From the NCBI GenBank assembly GCA_026315105.1, contig CM048745.1, positions 756,544,006 through 756,608,005 of the forward strand: DNA of 64,000 bases. The letters run 5' to 3'. The position numbers and the translations under genes are program-made. Source of the stretch: Locusta migratoria. Its lineage: Eukaryota; Arthropoda; Insecta; Orthoptera; Acrididae. The notes under the pieces were generated by a model that worked only from the letters and a program-made list of their open reading frames with translations, was not told the origin of the DNA and ran no database searches. This document shows, one piece after another, positions 43,127-51,833 of this stretch (position 1 is its first letter; every line of letters starts with the position of its first letter).

Positions 43127-43660
43127 GTGGAAATGGTGAGATCAGCAACGGACATGGGCAATCGAATGTAGCGACATTGTTTTTACAGACGAATCCGAAT
43201 CTGCATGCGCCACCGCGATGCTGACGAGGATTAGTTTCTATAGACACCGTGGTGACAGACTGTTGCCGTACACATCCTGCACCCGGTATTATACAACCTC
43301 TGACAATAATGTTCGTTGAATAGTTCTGTAACATTAACGTTCAAGATGCACGACAGCGCTTGTCCGCATACAGGCAATATCGTCAAACAGTTCCTGACAG
43401 AAAAGGGGGTGGTGCAACTTCAACATCCCCCATATTTCCGGATCTCAGACCTCCAGATGTCTTCTTGTTCCCTCTACTCAAACTCGCTTTCAAAGGAAAG
43501 AGCTTTGACGATATTCGTATCCAACGAAACTTGACGAGTTTTTTGAATACCGTCCCAAAGGAAGATTTCGTGCAAAGTTCCCAGGACACGTATTGCAGAC
43601 CTCAGCGGAGCATAGTTATGTGAGGTGACTATTTTGAAGGGCAGCATAGGGTATTTGACT
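43127..43660 (+). pseudogene. mariner-type transposase, C-terminal half
   Basis: FTDESES near 43180 is the first catalytic region. MHDSACPHTGNIVKQFL (43345-43395) holds the second aspartate. HPPYFPDLRPPDVFLFP (about 43420-43470) holds the third. IPKEDF-type text and GDYFEGQ end the frame near 43625-43645. Stops and frame changes interrupt it. It is a different mariner lineage from the 12-16 kb copies, since its HDS is intact. Confidence 0.82.
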
Positions 43661-43912
43661 GTTTTCTGGAAATCGTTTTAAATTGTTAATTATGTCATAT
43701 TATGGTTCGAACATGCTATTTTACCTCGTGGATTTCAGTACTTAAAAAAAATGAAATTGAAATAATTTGAAAGCCCGCTAAAACGCTACATTTGAATAAC
43801 GTGATGCCTGTGACGTCATACAACACGCTGCTGCTACTGCTCTCGTAAGATAAACAAATACCTGTATCTTGTTTGGGCCGAGGCCTCGTGTTTGGGCGTT
43901 AACGTTTGCATA
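43661..43912. other. spacer with a CRE-like palindrome
   Basis: Contains TGACGTCA at 43811-43818, 95 bp upstream of the THAP-domain ATG. Confidence 0.4.
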
Positions 43913-44120
43913 ATGACCTACAAATATTGCTTAGTTCCACACTGTACCAATACATCTGTCAAGACTCCAGAAAAATTGTTCTTGCAAGTACCAAAAAATG
44001 AGAAGATACGCAAAAAGTAGTTGACACTGGCGCGAAGAGATCCAAATGAAATAGTGGCTGCTTCATGTGTGTATTCCTGTGAGGATCATTTTGATGTAAG
44101 GAAACAATATTATTCCATTG
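43913..44120 (+). pseudogene. THAP-type zinc finger remnant (P-element-like or host THAP gene)
   Basis: From the ATG the frame reads CLVPHCTNTSVKTPEKLFLQ, VPKNEKIRKK, a stop at 44018-44020 where the THAP consensus has Trp (TGG to TAG), then LARRDPNE and YSCEDHFDV. The C2CH zinc ligands (CxxxxC ... CxxH) are all present. The exon-like end ATTG-GTAAAC at 44120 could be a splice donor. THAP domains bind DNA in P-element transposases and in host regulators; no transposase body follows here, so which of the two is undecided. Confidence 0.8.
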
Positions 44121-44584
44121 GTAAACTAAACTGTTTAGTATCATTCTCTTCTACTGCAAAGGTGTAAAGTAGTATTATGTGTAGGTTAATGACCTGATGT
44201 TTACATTTGCGAAGTAAACTTCATAATGTTACACGCCTACGATTTATGTGTAATTAAACCGTTTCCTAATATATTTGGTGAAAGAACAACATGAATATTG
44301 TTGTAGCCCACTATAAAAGTATAGCACTGATTATTTATCCCCAGTAAGTGCAATTTTATCACCAACAGATCTTAGTCAAACAACCGTTTTATACATCGAC
44401 TACGCCCTTCTGGTTACTTTACAACAACTTTATCTTAATATACGTATATGGGAGATGTCTTTAAAGCGCCGATTTATTTAGCTTTGAAACTTTCATAATA
44501 TGCAAGTGTAAATACAATTAAAAGTGTTAGTTACCCAAATATGTGTTTATTGAAGCTTTATTGGGTTAAATTTTACTAACTATC
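44121..44584. other. unassigned stretch after the THAP exon
   Basis: Nothing recognised; it could be intron sequence of the THAP gene remnant. Confidence 0.35.
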
Positions 44585-45360
44585 CAGGCGGCTTCCTGTG
44601 ACTGTGTTGGCAACAGGTGCTGAATAGCGAGAATCATGAGACGTCGCCATTAGCCAATCGCGTGACACCGCAAATATTTTGTCGTGAAACCTTTGATTTA
44701 CAAGCGCAGTTACTTTTACTGACCGGACAAGGGTACATACAAGAATCATAGAGCAGGAACAGCATTATTTATTTATTTCATGGTCTGTACGATACAATTT
44801 ACAATTTACAATTACAATAACAATTTAGGTCTGTTACCTGGATAACTAAAACAGACCTTTACAATCAATTATTATACATCACAAATTACACCACTGCAAC
44901 TCATATTAATTTATCAGATTGTTAAATTTACAAAACAAAATACAGTAAAGTAAAGTAACAAAGTAAATTACACTACTACTACTAGTGGTGCACTAGTCAT
45001 TCTATGTGGTCTGAACATCTGGACAAAGATTTTCTATCGTGTTGTTGATGTTGCCAACATTATCACTCAAGGCCGTTTGGATAGAAGATAAAATTTCACC
45101 CTTTATTGCATAATATGGTGACTTCAGATTAAGACTGCTGACATCAACAAATAGGGTACTTTTTTCCAATGGCATAAAATATCTCTCGAAATAATTAGCT
45201 TTAAAATCTAGGTATGTGTTACTTACAATGCAGTTTTCACGTTTCTTATTTCTGGCACGTAAACATTTGGATTGTTTTTAAAGAATGAAGACACCATAAT
45301 TGCCTCAACTTTAGGGAGGTTTCCGCTGTCAGCCTTCGCATAACCATCTTCCATTGTGTA
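44585..45360 (-). mobile_element. dispersed element carrying an unidentified ORF
   Basis: On the minus strand: an ORF (45354 to 45002), an AT-rich 3' region, and a segment (44720 to 44585) with CACGACAAAATATTTGCGG and CGCGATTGGCTAATG that is shared with 20521-21006. The same ORF end and 3' segment occur at 20420-21006. This shows a mobile or duplicated family; terminal repeats were not found. Confidence 0.6.
45002..45354 (-). pseudogene. unidentified small coding remnant with one frameshift
   Basis: From the ATG at 45354, 42 codons read MEDGYAKADSGNLPKVEAIM and then FFKNNPNVYVPEIRNVKTA. At 45226 the frame slips by one base, and 75 further codons run to TAG at 45002-45004 (YLDFKANYFERYF, VDVSSLNLKSPYYAIKGEIL, NVGNINNTIENLCPDVQTT). 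The junction text GTAAGT could instead be a splice donor. From memory the first part resembles the N-terminus of a widespread arthropod transposon-linked protein; I cannot name it. A TGACGTCA palindrome lies 123 bp upstream. Confidence 0.5.
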
Positions 45361-46381
45361 ATAAAAACTGTAAACGCATTTAGATCACGAAAAAACTGAA
45401 CTTAAAGCTGCGAAATGGAGGAAACGCGTACAATAATACAGCTCCGACTTCTAGTTGTCGCGCTGTAGGTGTTCTTTGACGTCACCAGTACTTCAGCCAA
45501 TAACGGAGGGTTTTCGATCGCGTGATCTAATCGTGATATTTGATGATTTTTAAGCTTTAATTACGTAAAAATAACAGATGTTTTGTAAGAATTATGAGCG
45601 AAAATGCTGTCTGAATGTTATAATCATTCAGAATAACAATAATTCTAACCATATTTTTAACACAGGAAAATTCCCTATTGTAGTATATAGATCATCTGCG
45701 TAAATGTTACAGGACTGTTTAGCGAACTTTACTGTGAGAGGCTGTAGCGGTAGTATTGGATCTGCAGCGCCGGTTGTTCTCTCTTACCTTGTTTGTCGAC
45801 AGCCACATTGCAACAGAAAAATGGGCGACCACAAGTGACAAGCAGGCTTCAAACCTTCTTGTCGCCCATCGGATTGCACTTCTGCCTTGGCCTCCCAGTT
45901 CTCACGAAACGTTCTGTCGAAAAGTCTGGTCGATGGCTGCGGAGCGACTGACCTCAATTACATCACCCGCTTCTAAACACATCAACAGTGGCAATATATG
46001 CAAGCGGTGTAGTCTGCTATATCAGTCGTTTTCGAAAGAAATTTCCTCTCGTTCGTCACACACTCGTCCGCACAACGGCGTTCCTGATACTGACATCGCT
46101 TTGCAACTTTGTAACTGTTCGCCGTTTTCTAGAACTGCCGCGCCGTTCATCGACTACCGATTTCATCTACATGTAACAACATCCGAGCCACATTTACACG
46201 TTTCAAAGAATTACGAACCACTATTGATCGCATATTGCGACTACGACCTAATAATGGAGAACACATCAGGAAGTTCACGAGCGACGAATTATCATAGTTT
46301 CGTTGTAAAGAGGAATAGCGTCAGTGTCAGTATTCATATGCAGGGAATAACAGCTGGAGGGATTGGGGACATGTATATTTT
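45361..46381. other. unassigned stretch
   Basis: It holds the CRE-like TGACGTCA at 45477-45484. The 252-codon frame 45756-46514 runs antisense into the LTR-like repeat and has no motif, so it is not called. Confidence 0.4.
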
Positions 46382-46812
46382 TGTGTCTCGTTGCTGCCGG
46401 TTGTCCCAGGTGTCGGTGGCCGAGTGGAGAGGGAGAGCGACACAGGAAAATAGGATGCACGCGTGTGCGAGTACAGAGTCTGTGGTTACCAGCCAGTGGG
46501 ACAGCAGAAACTAGAAACTCTGAGCTAGATTAGAACAAGCTGTATATTTCGTAGAGGTAGTACAATACTTAACTTTGTTAACTGAAGACTAGTGGAATGC
46601 AGATACATATTTTACCTAGGTAGAGGCCTGGCTACTGACGAGTCCTAGTGCCTGTCCTAATGCCAAGTGACCGATCCAGTTCAGTGGTGGCCACGAGCGG
46701 AGTTGCAGCAGAGGGCGCTCGTGGCTGACGTCGTAAGAACGCCGCGCCGTGTTCGCATGGCGACGCGCGGCGAAAGTGCGTGGCGCGCACTTCAGACTTG
46801 TGCGAAACCACA
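46382..46812 (-). repeat. LTR-like repeat, copy 2
   Basis: The reverse complement begins TGTGGTTTCGCACAAGTC and ends ACGAGACACA. Collinear with 29671-30125 with several small indels. No target duplication found. Confidence 0.5.
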
Positions 46813-47010
46813 CATATCACATTTGCAATCGCCATAGACCGCTCTTACTGCCTTCTAGATAACAGTCACGCCTAATCCATGAGTTTAACACCTCCAGAAA
46901 GTGATAAAATGAAGGAGAAAACGCATAATTCGTGGAGTTGTGCGACTTCAACCTGTGACTAGGTGGAACACCAAAGATGAAATTCGCAAGACTATAAAAG
47001 TGAGTAGTTC
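46813..47010. other. short unassigned spacer
   Basis: Nothing recognised. Confidence 0.35.
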
Positions 47011-47190
47011 ATATTTATTTCGAAACTTCCTGGCAGATTAAAATTGTGTGCCGGAACCGGGACTCGAATCTGGGAACTTTGCCTACTACCGACTGTGCTA
47101 TCCCGACACGACTCACGATGCCGCCTCACAACTTTACTTCCGCCAGTACCTCGCCTCCTACTTTCCAAACTTCACAGAAGCTCTCCTGCG

Positions 47191-47389
47191 CCGGCCGCGG
47201 TGGCCGCGGGGACTGAGGCGCTCCAGACACGGTCTGCACGACCACTACGGTCGGGGGTTCGAATCCCCCCTCGGGCATGGATATTTGTGCCGTCTTTAGT
47301 ATTAGCTAGTTCATAAGTAGTTTGTAAGTTTAGGGACTGATAACCCCGCAGTTAAGTCCCTTAAGTTTAACAAACATTTGAACATTTAT
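47191..47389 (+). mobile_element. SINE family A nested in family C
   Basis: Perfect 12-bp duplication AGCTCTCCTGCG at 47179-47190 and 47390-47401. Box A has one change (GGCCGCGGGG). Confidence 0.95.
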
Positions 47390-47582
47390 AGCTCTCCTGC
47401 GAACCATGCAAGACTAGCACTCCTGGAAGAAAGGATATGGTGGAGACATGGCTTAGCCACAGCCTAAGTGGTGTTTCCAGAATGAAACTTTCACTCTGCA
47501 GCGGAGTGTGCGCTGCTATGAAACATCCTGGCAGATTAAAATTGTGTGCCGGATCCGGCTTCGAACCTGGGACCTTTGCCTA

Positions 47583-47620
47583 TCGCGGGCAAGCGCACTT
47601 GCAAGTGCGCTTGCCCGCGA
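47583..47620. repeat. perfect 38-bp palindrome at fused tRNA-like heads
   Basis: Two tRNA-like heads meet head to head: TCGCGGGCAAGCGCACTTG joined to its exact reverse complement. Confidence 0.95.
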
Positions 47621-47740
47621 AAGGCAAAGGTCCCAGATTCGAGTTCCGGTTCCGGCACACAATTTTAATCTGCCAGTAAGTTTCATATCAGCGCACACTC
47701 CGCTGCAGAGTGAAAGTTTCATTCTGCATATTTATTTCGA

Positions 47741-47982
47741 TTGAAACAAAATGAACCGTTTATAATCTGTTAAGGCTACATCTGTAAACAAAACTGTAAT
47801 TTCTAGGTAACGAATCCGCAGCTGATTCCCTAAAATAAGAGAGAGCGAAACGCGTATGGATGAAACAAAGAGATTGCAGCAGGCAACGGCTGTTTCATTA
47901 GCAAAAACGAATAATAGATACACGTGGCGTCTGTTCCGAAAGAACAGACGTCACTTCTGATCCTGCAGTTGTTATTATTTAA
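47741..47982. other. unassigned spacer
   Basis: It contains a short inverted repeat (TCTGTTCCGAAAGAACAGA near 47931-47949). Nothing else recognised. Confidence 0.35.
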
Positions 47983-48276
47983 TATTCACAGAATATATGA
48001 CATCAAGTGCGATTGGGCATACCTGAAAATGTGTACCCAGCCGGGATTCCAACCCGGGTTTGAGTACTGTGGGCAGGGCGAAGCTGAGAATTTGTATCTG
48101 ACAGGAGGCGTGCTTAGTTAGTCCTTGCAGGTGCGGTGATCACTGTGTCCCCAGTGGTGTAGGGGTCAGCGCAACTGCCTAGAAAGCAGGAGACCCGGGT
48201 TCGAATCCCGGCAGGGTACACATTTTCAGGTTTTGCCGAATCGCAGTTGATGTCATATATTCTGTGAATATTAAAA
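47983..48276. repeat. family E fold-back repeat with tRNA-like units
   Basis: The ends ATATTCACAGAATATATGAC and GTCATATATTCTGTGAATAT are inverted repeats about 60-80 bp long, and each leads into one half of a tRNA-like unit (ACCCGGGTT and GGTTCGAATCCCGG). The right unit (48150-48222) reads AGTGGTGTAGGGGTCAGCGC ... GAGACCCGGGTTCGAATCCC. The architecture parallels family C, but the tRNA-like sequence is different. Confidence 0.8.
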
Positions 48277-48289
48277 ACGAATAACTCGA

Positions 48290-49165
48290 CATTTGCTGCG
48301 GTAGATGGCCACACAAACAGAGTAAGTTGTAATTTGCGGCTGTTTGCTGATGATGCTGTGGTGTATGGGAGGGTGTCGTCTGTAACTGACTGTAATAGCA
48401 TACAGGTTGACTTAGACAAAATTTCTAGTTGGTGCGAAGAATGGCAACTAGCTCTCAATGTAGAAAATTGTAAGGTGATGCGCATGAGTAGAAAAAACAA
48501 TCCTATAATGTTCGAATACAGCATCAGTAATGAGCTTCTTGATGCGGTCCCGTCGTTCAAATATCTAGGCGTAACATTGCAGAGCGATATGAAATGGAAC
48601 GAGCATGTAAGGACAGTTGTGAGTAAGGCAGACAGCCGACTTCGGTTTATTGGGAGAATTTTGGGAAGATGTACTTCACCTGTAAAGGAGACCGCGTATA
48701 AAACGCTTGTACGACCACGTCTTGAGTATTGCTCAAGTATTTGGGACCCGCAGCAGATCGGTTTGAAGGAAGACATAGAGGCGGTTCAGAGGCGAGCAGC
48801 TAGATTTGTTACCGGTAGGTTCGACCAATGCGCGAGTGTCACGGAAATGCTCCGGCAACTCAATTGGGGATCGCTGGAAGAAAGACGACGTTGTTTTCGT
48901 GAATTTCTGTTAAGTAAATTTAGAGGGCCGAAATTTGAAGCTGAGTGTAGTACGATCTTGCTGCCGCCTACTTACATTTCGCGTAAAGATCACAAAGACA
49001 AGATAAGAGAAATTAGGGCTCGTACGGAGGCATATAGGCATTCTTTTTTTCCTCGTTCAATTTGGGAGTGGAATAGGAAAGAAAATGCCTATTAGTGGTA
49101 CAGTGTACCCTCTGCCACGCACCTTACGGTGAATTGCGGAGTATGTATGTAGATGTGAAACAAAC
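48290..49165 (+). pseudogene. CR1/L2-like LINE ORF2, C-terminal 250 codons (open frame)
   Basis: The frame 48334-49095 is open. RLFADDAVVYGRV contains the catalytic Asp pair of the reverse transcriptase. KISSWCEEWQLALNVENCK, FKYLGVTLQSDMKWNEHV, SRLRFIGRIL, ETAYKTLVRPRLEYCSSIWD and VQRRAARFVTGRF are the usual thumb and connection segments. The end has LPPTYISRKDHKDKIREIRA and FFPRSIWEWNRKE. After the stop, the 3' end reads GGAGTATGTATGTAGATG. The fingers and palm N-terminal to FADD are lost by 5' truncation. It is the best preserved of four relatives (27850, 35580, 54340). Confidence 0.92.
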
Positions 49166-49169
49166 TTGA

Positions 49170-49755
49170 TATAACAAATAAAAAGACCAGATAAATCACA
49201 GGAGAAAGATGAAGAGGAACGGGATGTGAAATCTACAGCCTTTCTCCCATACGTGGGTAATGTGTCTTCAAAAATAGCAAGAATCGTGAAGAAACATAAA
49301 GTGGATGTGATCTTTCGCCCACCACCTAAGACCTCAGCTCTTCTGGGATCTGTCAAAGATGATTTGTTATTGCGAAAAGCGGGAGTTTATGAAATCCCTT
49401 GTGAGTGTGGAAAATGTTATATAGGTCAAACCACGCGCACTGTGCAGGAACGATGCGTTGAGCACCAACGGTATACACGCCTTCTTCAGTCCAACAAGTC
49501 TGCAGTAGCCGAACATTGTATTTCTACTGGCCATTCCATGAATTACAAAGGAGTAAAGATTTTAACCACAGCTTCCACTTTCTGGGACTCTGTTGTAAAG
49601 GAAGCTATACATATACAACTGGCGGATCACCTGCTAAATCGTGACGACGGATTTCATCTTGACAATGCATGGAAGCCACTTATATCACGCCTTCGTTCTG
49701 AAAGAATGTCTGCATCTTCTATTCCGATTGATGTTACCAGTTTTAATGATTAATT
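49170..49755 (+). pseudogene. Penelope-like element: GIY-YIG endonuclease domain
   Basis: Open to the stop at about 49752. FRPPPKTSALLGSVKD precedes the GIY-YIG core GVYEIPCECGKCYIGQTTRT, with ERCVEHQRY and SAVAEHCISTGHSMNY after it. In Penelope-like elements this endonuclease follows the reverse transcriptase and nicks the target. The frame is open upstream of the possible start at 49226 (RDVKSTAFLPYVGN), so this is the C-terminal part of a larger protein. The reverse transcriptase is missing because the element is 5'-truncated just after the LINE at 48290. Confidence 0.93.
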
Positions 49756-50020
49756 ATTCATTTGTAAGCACTGTGGATACGTAACAGCTCTGTTTATCTT
49801 TGCACTCACTGCTCACAGATTATCTTTGAAGTATATATTTATCTATGACTAGCGCAGCAGTTACGAATGTGATATCTTCGAGCATGCGCAGTCTAATCCT
49901 TAGTAGCTTGGATCACGTGATTTACCGTATAAATAGGCACGCACAGACGCTGAGAACTCAGTCTTGGACTCGCCTTGAAGATGGCTGTAAGGTTTGCATC
50001 CGAAATATCGGAAGAAGAAT
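49756..50020 (+). mobile_element. 3' region of the Penelope-like element
   Basis: About 220 bp after the stop lies TTGAAGATGG...CCGAAATATCGG, the hammerhead-like layout (49974-50011). The sequence between includes ATCACGTGATTTACCGTATA (a TATA-like stretch). Confidence 0.6.
49974..50011 (+). ncRNA. hammerhead-like motif in the Penelope-like 3' region (diverged)
   Basis: TTGAAGA (49975-49981, C replaced by T), T, a weak stem beginning GG and ending CC, GAAA (50002-50005), then TATCGG. The position relative to the GIY-YIG gene is the main argument. Confidence 0.35.
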
Positions 50021-50289
50021 TGTCGCTGTCCCGGGTGCACTCCCGAAAGATGATGGAATTGATATAACAAGTACATTTATGGCATTTAACCCACAATAGT
50101 TTACTTGTTTCTGAATTTCTGAATTTTCTATAATCTTCTGTCCCACATAGTCCGGACAAAGAATGTTCCACAGTATCCGGTTCTTCGTCACCGCAATGTT
50201 CTAGACTTTCACGGAACATGACGACCCTCGGAAGTGCGTCGTCACTGGTTTGTGGAGATCACTCGTCAGCGTTTGGTGAGAGAGAGCAA
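50021..50289. other. unassigned stretch
   Basis: No gene recognised. Confidence 0.35.
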
Positions 50290-50640
50290 CACTTTTGAGG
50301 GAACAGTAACAGGGTGCCGACATGAGTGGGAGTCCTGTGACGCGTGAGCCGGTGCTACAGCGAGGGGGCGCCGTGACGCTTGGCGGAAAGATACGATTAG
50401 GCCGCGCTGTGCCACGCTGTCAGCTGTTCGTCTGCCGCCGACTGACGATCCACAAGCCAGGCTGTGAGGTCAGCAAAGCAGGCGCTGCCGGCTGCGCTAC
50501 GTGATCCTCGTCCCGCACTCACCTGCAATCACGCCCAGCTGACGCGGTTTCTGCAGAAACCAGTCGCTGCCGAGCTTTTTTAGCTACAAAATTGTAAACA
50601 TGGCTGCAGTTCAGCAACGGTGGAACACGATCCAAACGTC
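50290..50640. other. GC-rich block with a strong minus-strand splice-donor match
   Basis: CpG-rich. On the minus strand GATTGCAGGTGAGTGCGGG gives CAG/GTGAGT near 50515-50530. No coding frame leads into it. It may be a non-coding first exon or a chance match. Confidence 0.3.
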
Positions 50641-50765
50641 AACAAAGTTTCAGCCAACCAGATCCATAAAAATGGTTTAACATAAATTTATCCATGTTAT
50701 TTGGATTTTTCTGAGGTCTGCGACTGTATTATAAGCTTTTTTTTTTTTTTTGAATAATTAATGCT

Positions 50766-50954
50766 AAAAAATGTTCAAATGTTTGTAAAGCATATGGGAC
50801 TTAACTACGGGGACATCAGTCCCTAAACTTATGAACTACTTACGAACTAGGACGGCACAAATATCCATGCCCGAGGGAGATTCGAACCCCCGACCGTAGC
50901 GGCCGTGCAGACCGTGACTGAAGCGCCTCAGTCCCCTCGGCCACCGCGGCCGGC
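50766..50954 (-). mobile_element. SINE family A nested in the palindromic element
   Basis: Perfect 13-bp duplication AATAATTAATGCT at 50753-50765 and 50955-50967. A few bases are missing around box B (GAGGGAGATTCG on the plus strand). Confidence 0.95.
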
Positions 50955-51003
50955 AATAATTAATGCTGCAGCAGTCACTATTTACTAATATTTTTATTGG
51001 CAC

Positions 51004-51035
51004 GACGCGTTTCAGCAGCACGTTGCCATCATCGG
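51004..51035 (-). ncRNA. hammerhead-like motif (left arm of the 52035 palindrome)
   Basis: Minus strand: CCGATGA (one change from CTGATGA), T, a GGCA...TGCT stem, GAAA, then the palindrome ACGCGT and C. Followed by GTGCCAATAAAAATATTA. Confidence 0.4.
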
Positions 51036-51045
51036 GTGCATTTTT

Positions 51046-51833
51046 CAGTGGCGGCTCGTACAAAATTTGACCAGTGTGCTACAATATTACAAAAATAAAC
51101 AGGAAACAAAAGATACTAAAATAAAAAAGTCAACCTTTGTATGATTGCCTTTAATTAAATATCAATTAATACTGTATTGACAGTAAGACCTTCAGGGGAA
51201 TCTATAACAGCGCTGCCAACTGCGTGTATTCACTGTAGGTAGTAAATATAACGTTTAAAAAATATTAATTTTATTTACAGAAATTAAAAATTTAGACTCA
51301 GAGATATTTGAATACGAGCATCACACGGGTAGGTTTGAGAGACAACGCGCAAGACGCCTGAGCCAGCGCGCTATTTGACTCTGTATGCCGCAATATTCGT
51401 CATATACTATTCTTCCGCAGCCGTTACACGCAGCGCGAAGAGAAATATTGATCTGGTTCTGCAGTCGGTCTCAGCACACATGAGTCGTCTTGCCTGACGT
51501 CACGTCTGTGCATGCGCACTAGCGAACAGACGACTGCGCCGCCCCTCTGCGCACGCACCAGCGCGGCTGAATCCCACTTCAGCACACGGAGCTGGTTTCC
51601 AGCTATCGCGGCGAGAGCGCCCCAAAATGCGATTACATCCTTATGACTAGCATTCTAATACGCTTTGGAAAGAAATTGGCATAATTTTATTGAGATCTCT
51701 GGCTCGTATTCCAAGAGAAAGGATGTAATTTTATAGCGATTTATCGCTTGCATTCGAAGAGAAATGGCATAATTTTAGTAATACATTTACAGTGTGCTGC
51801 AGCACATTAGCACATTATCACCAGCCGCCACTG
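51046..51833. mobile_element. hAT-type element (788 bp) with 8-bp duplication
   Basis: 8-bp duplication GCATTTTT at 51038-51045 and 51834-51841. Ends CAGTGGCGGCTCGTACAA and, reversed, CAGTGGCGGCTGGTGATA. The end sequence is close to that of the hAT element at 42304. The interior shows no transposase. It interrupts the left arm of the palindrome. Confidence 0.9.

Larger units (their letters stand above)
41640..43660 (+). mobile_element. mariner/Tc1-type element remnant with nested insertions
   Basis: The segment 41690-42090 (shared in part with 27000-27197), the short piece 42279-42303 and the transposase part from 43118 read as one interrupted element. It has received a SINE A (42091) and a hAT element (42304), the latter carrying a further SINE. 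Terminal repeats were not resolved. Confidence 0.65.
47024..47727. repeat. family C fold-back repeat, copy 2, with target duplication
   Basis: Flanked by the perfect 13-bp duplication ATATTTATTTCGA (47011-47023 and 47728-47740), so family C is a real transposed unit. It contains tRNA-like units in both orientations and a nested SINE (47191). Its right half is a long inverted repeat (about 47480-47601 against 47602-47726) with no spacer at the centre. Confidence 0.9.

Noticed and set aside
45756..46514. 252-codon open frame
   Set aside because: It runs antisense into the LTR-like repeat, has no motif, and overlaps other open frames.
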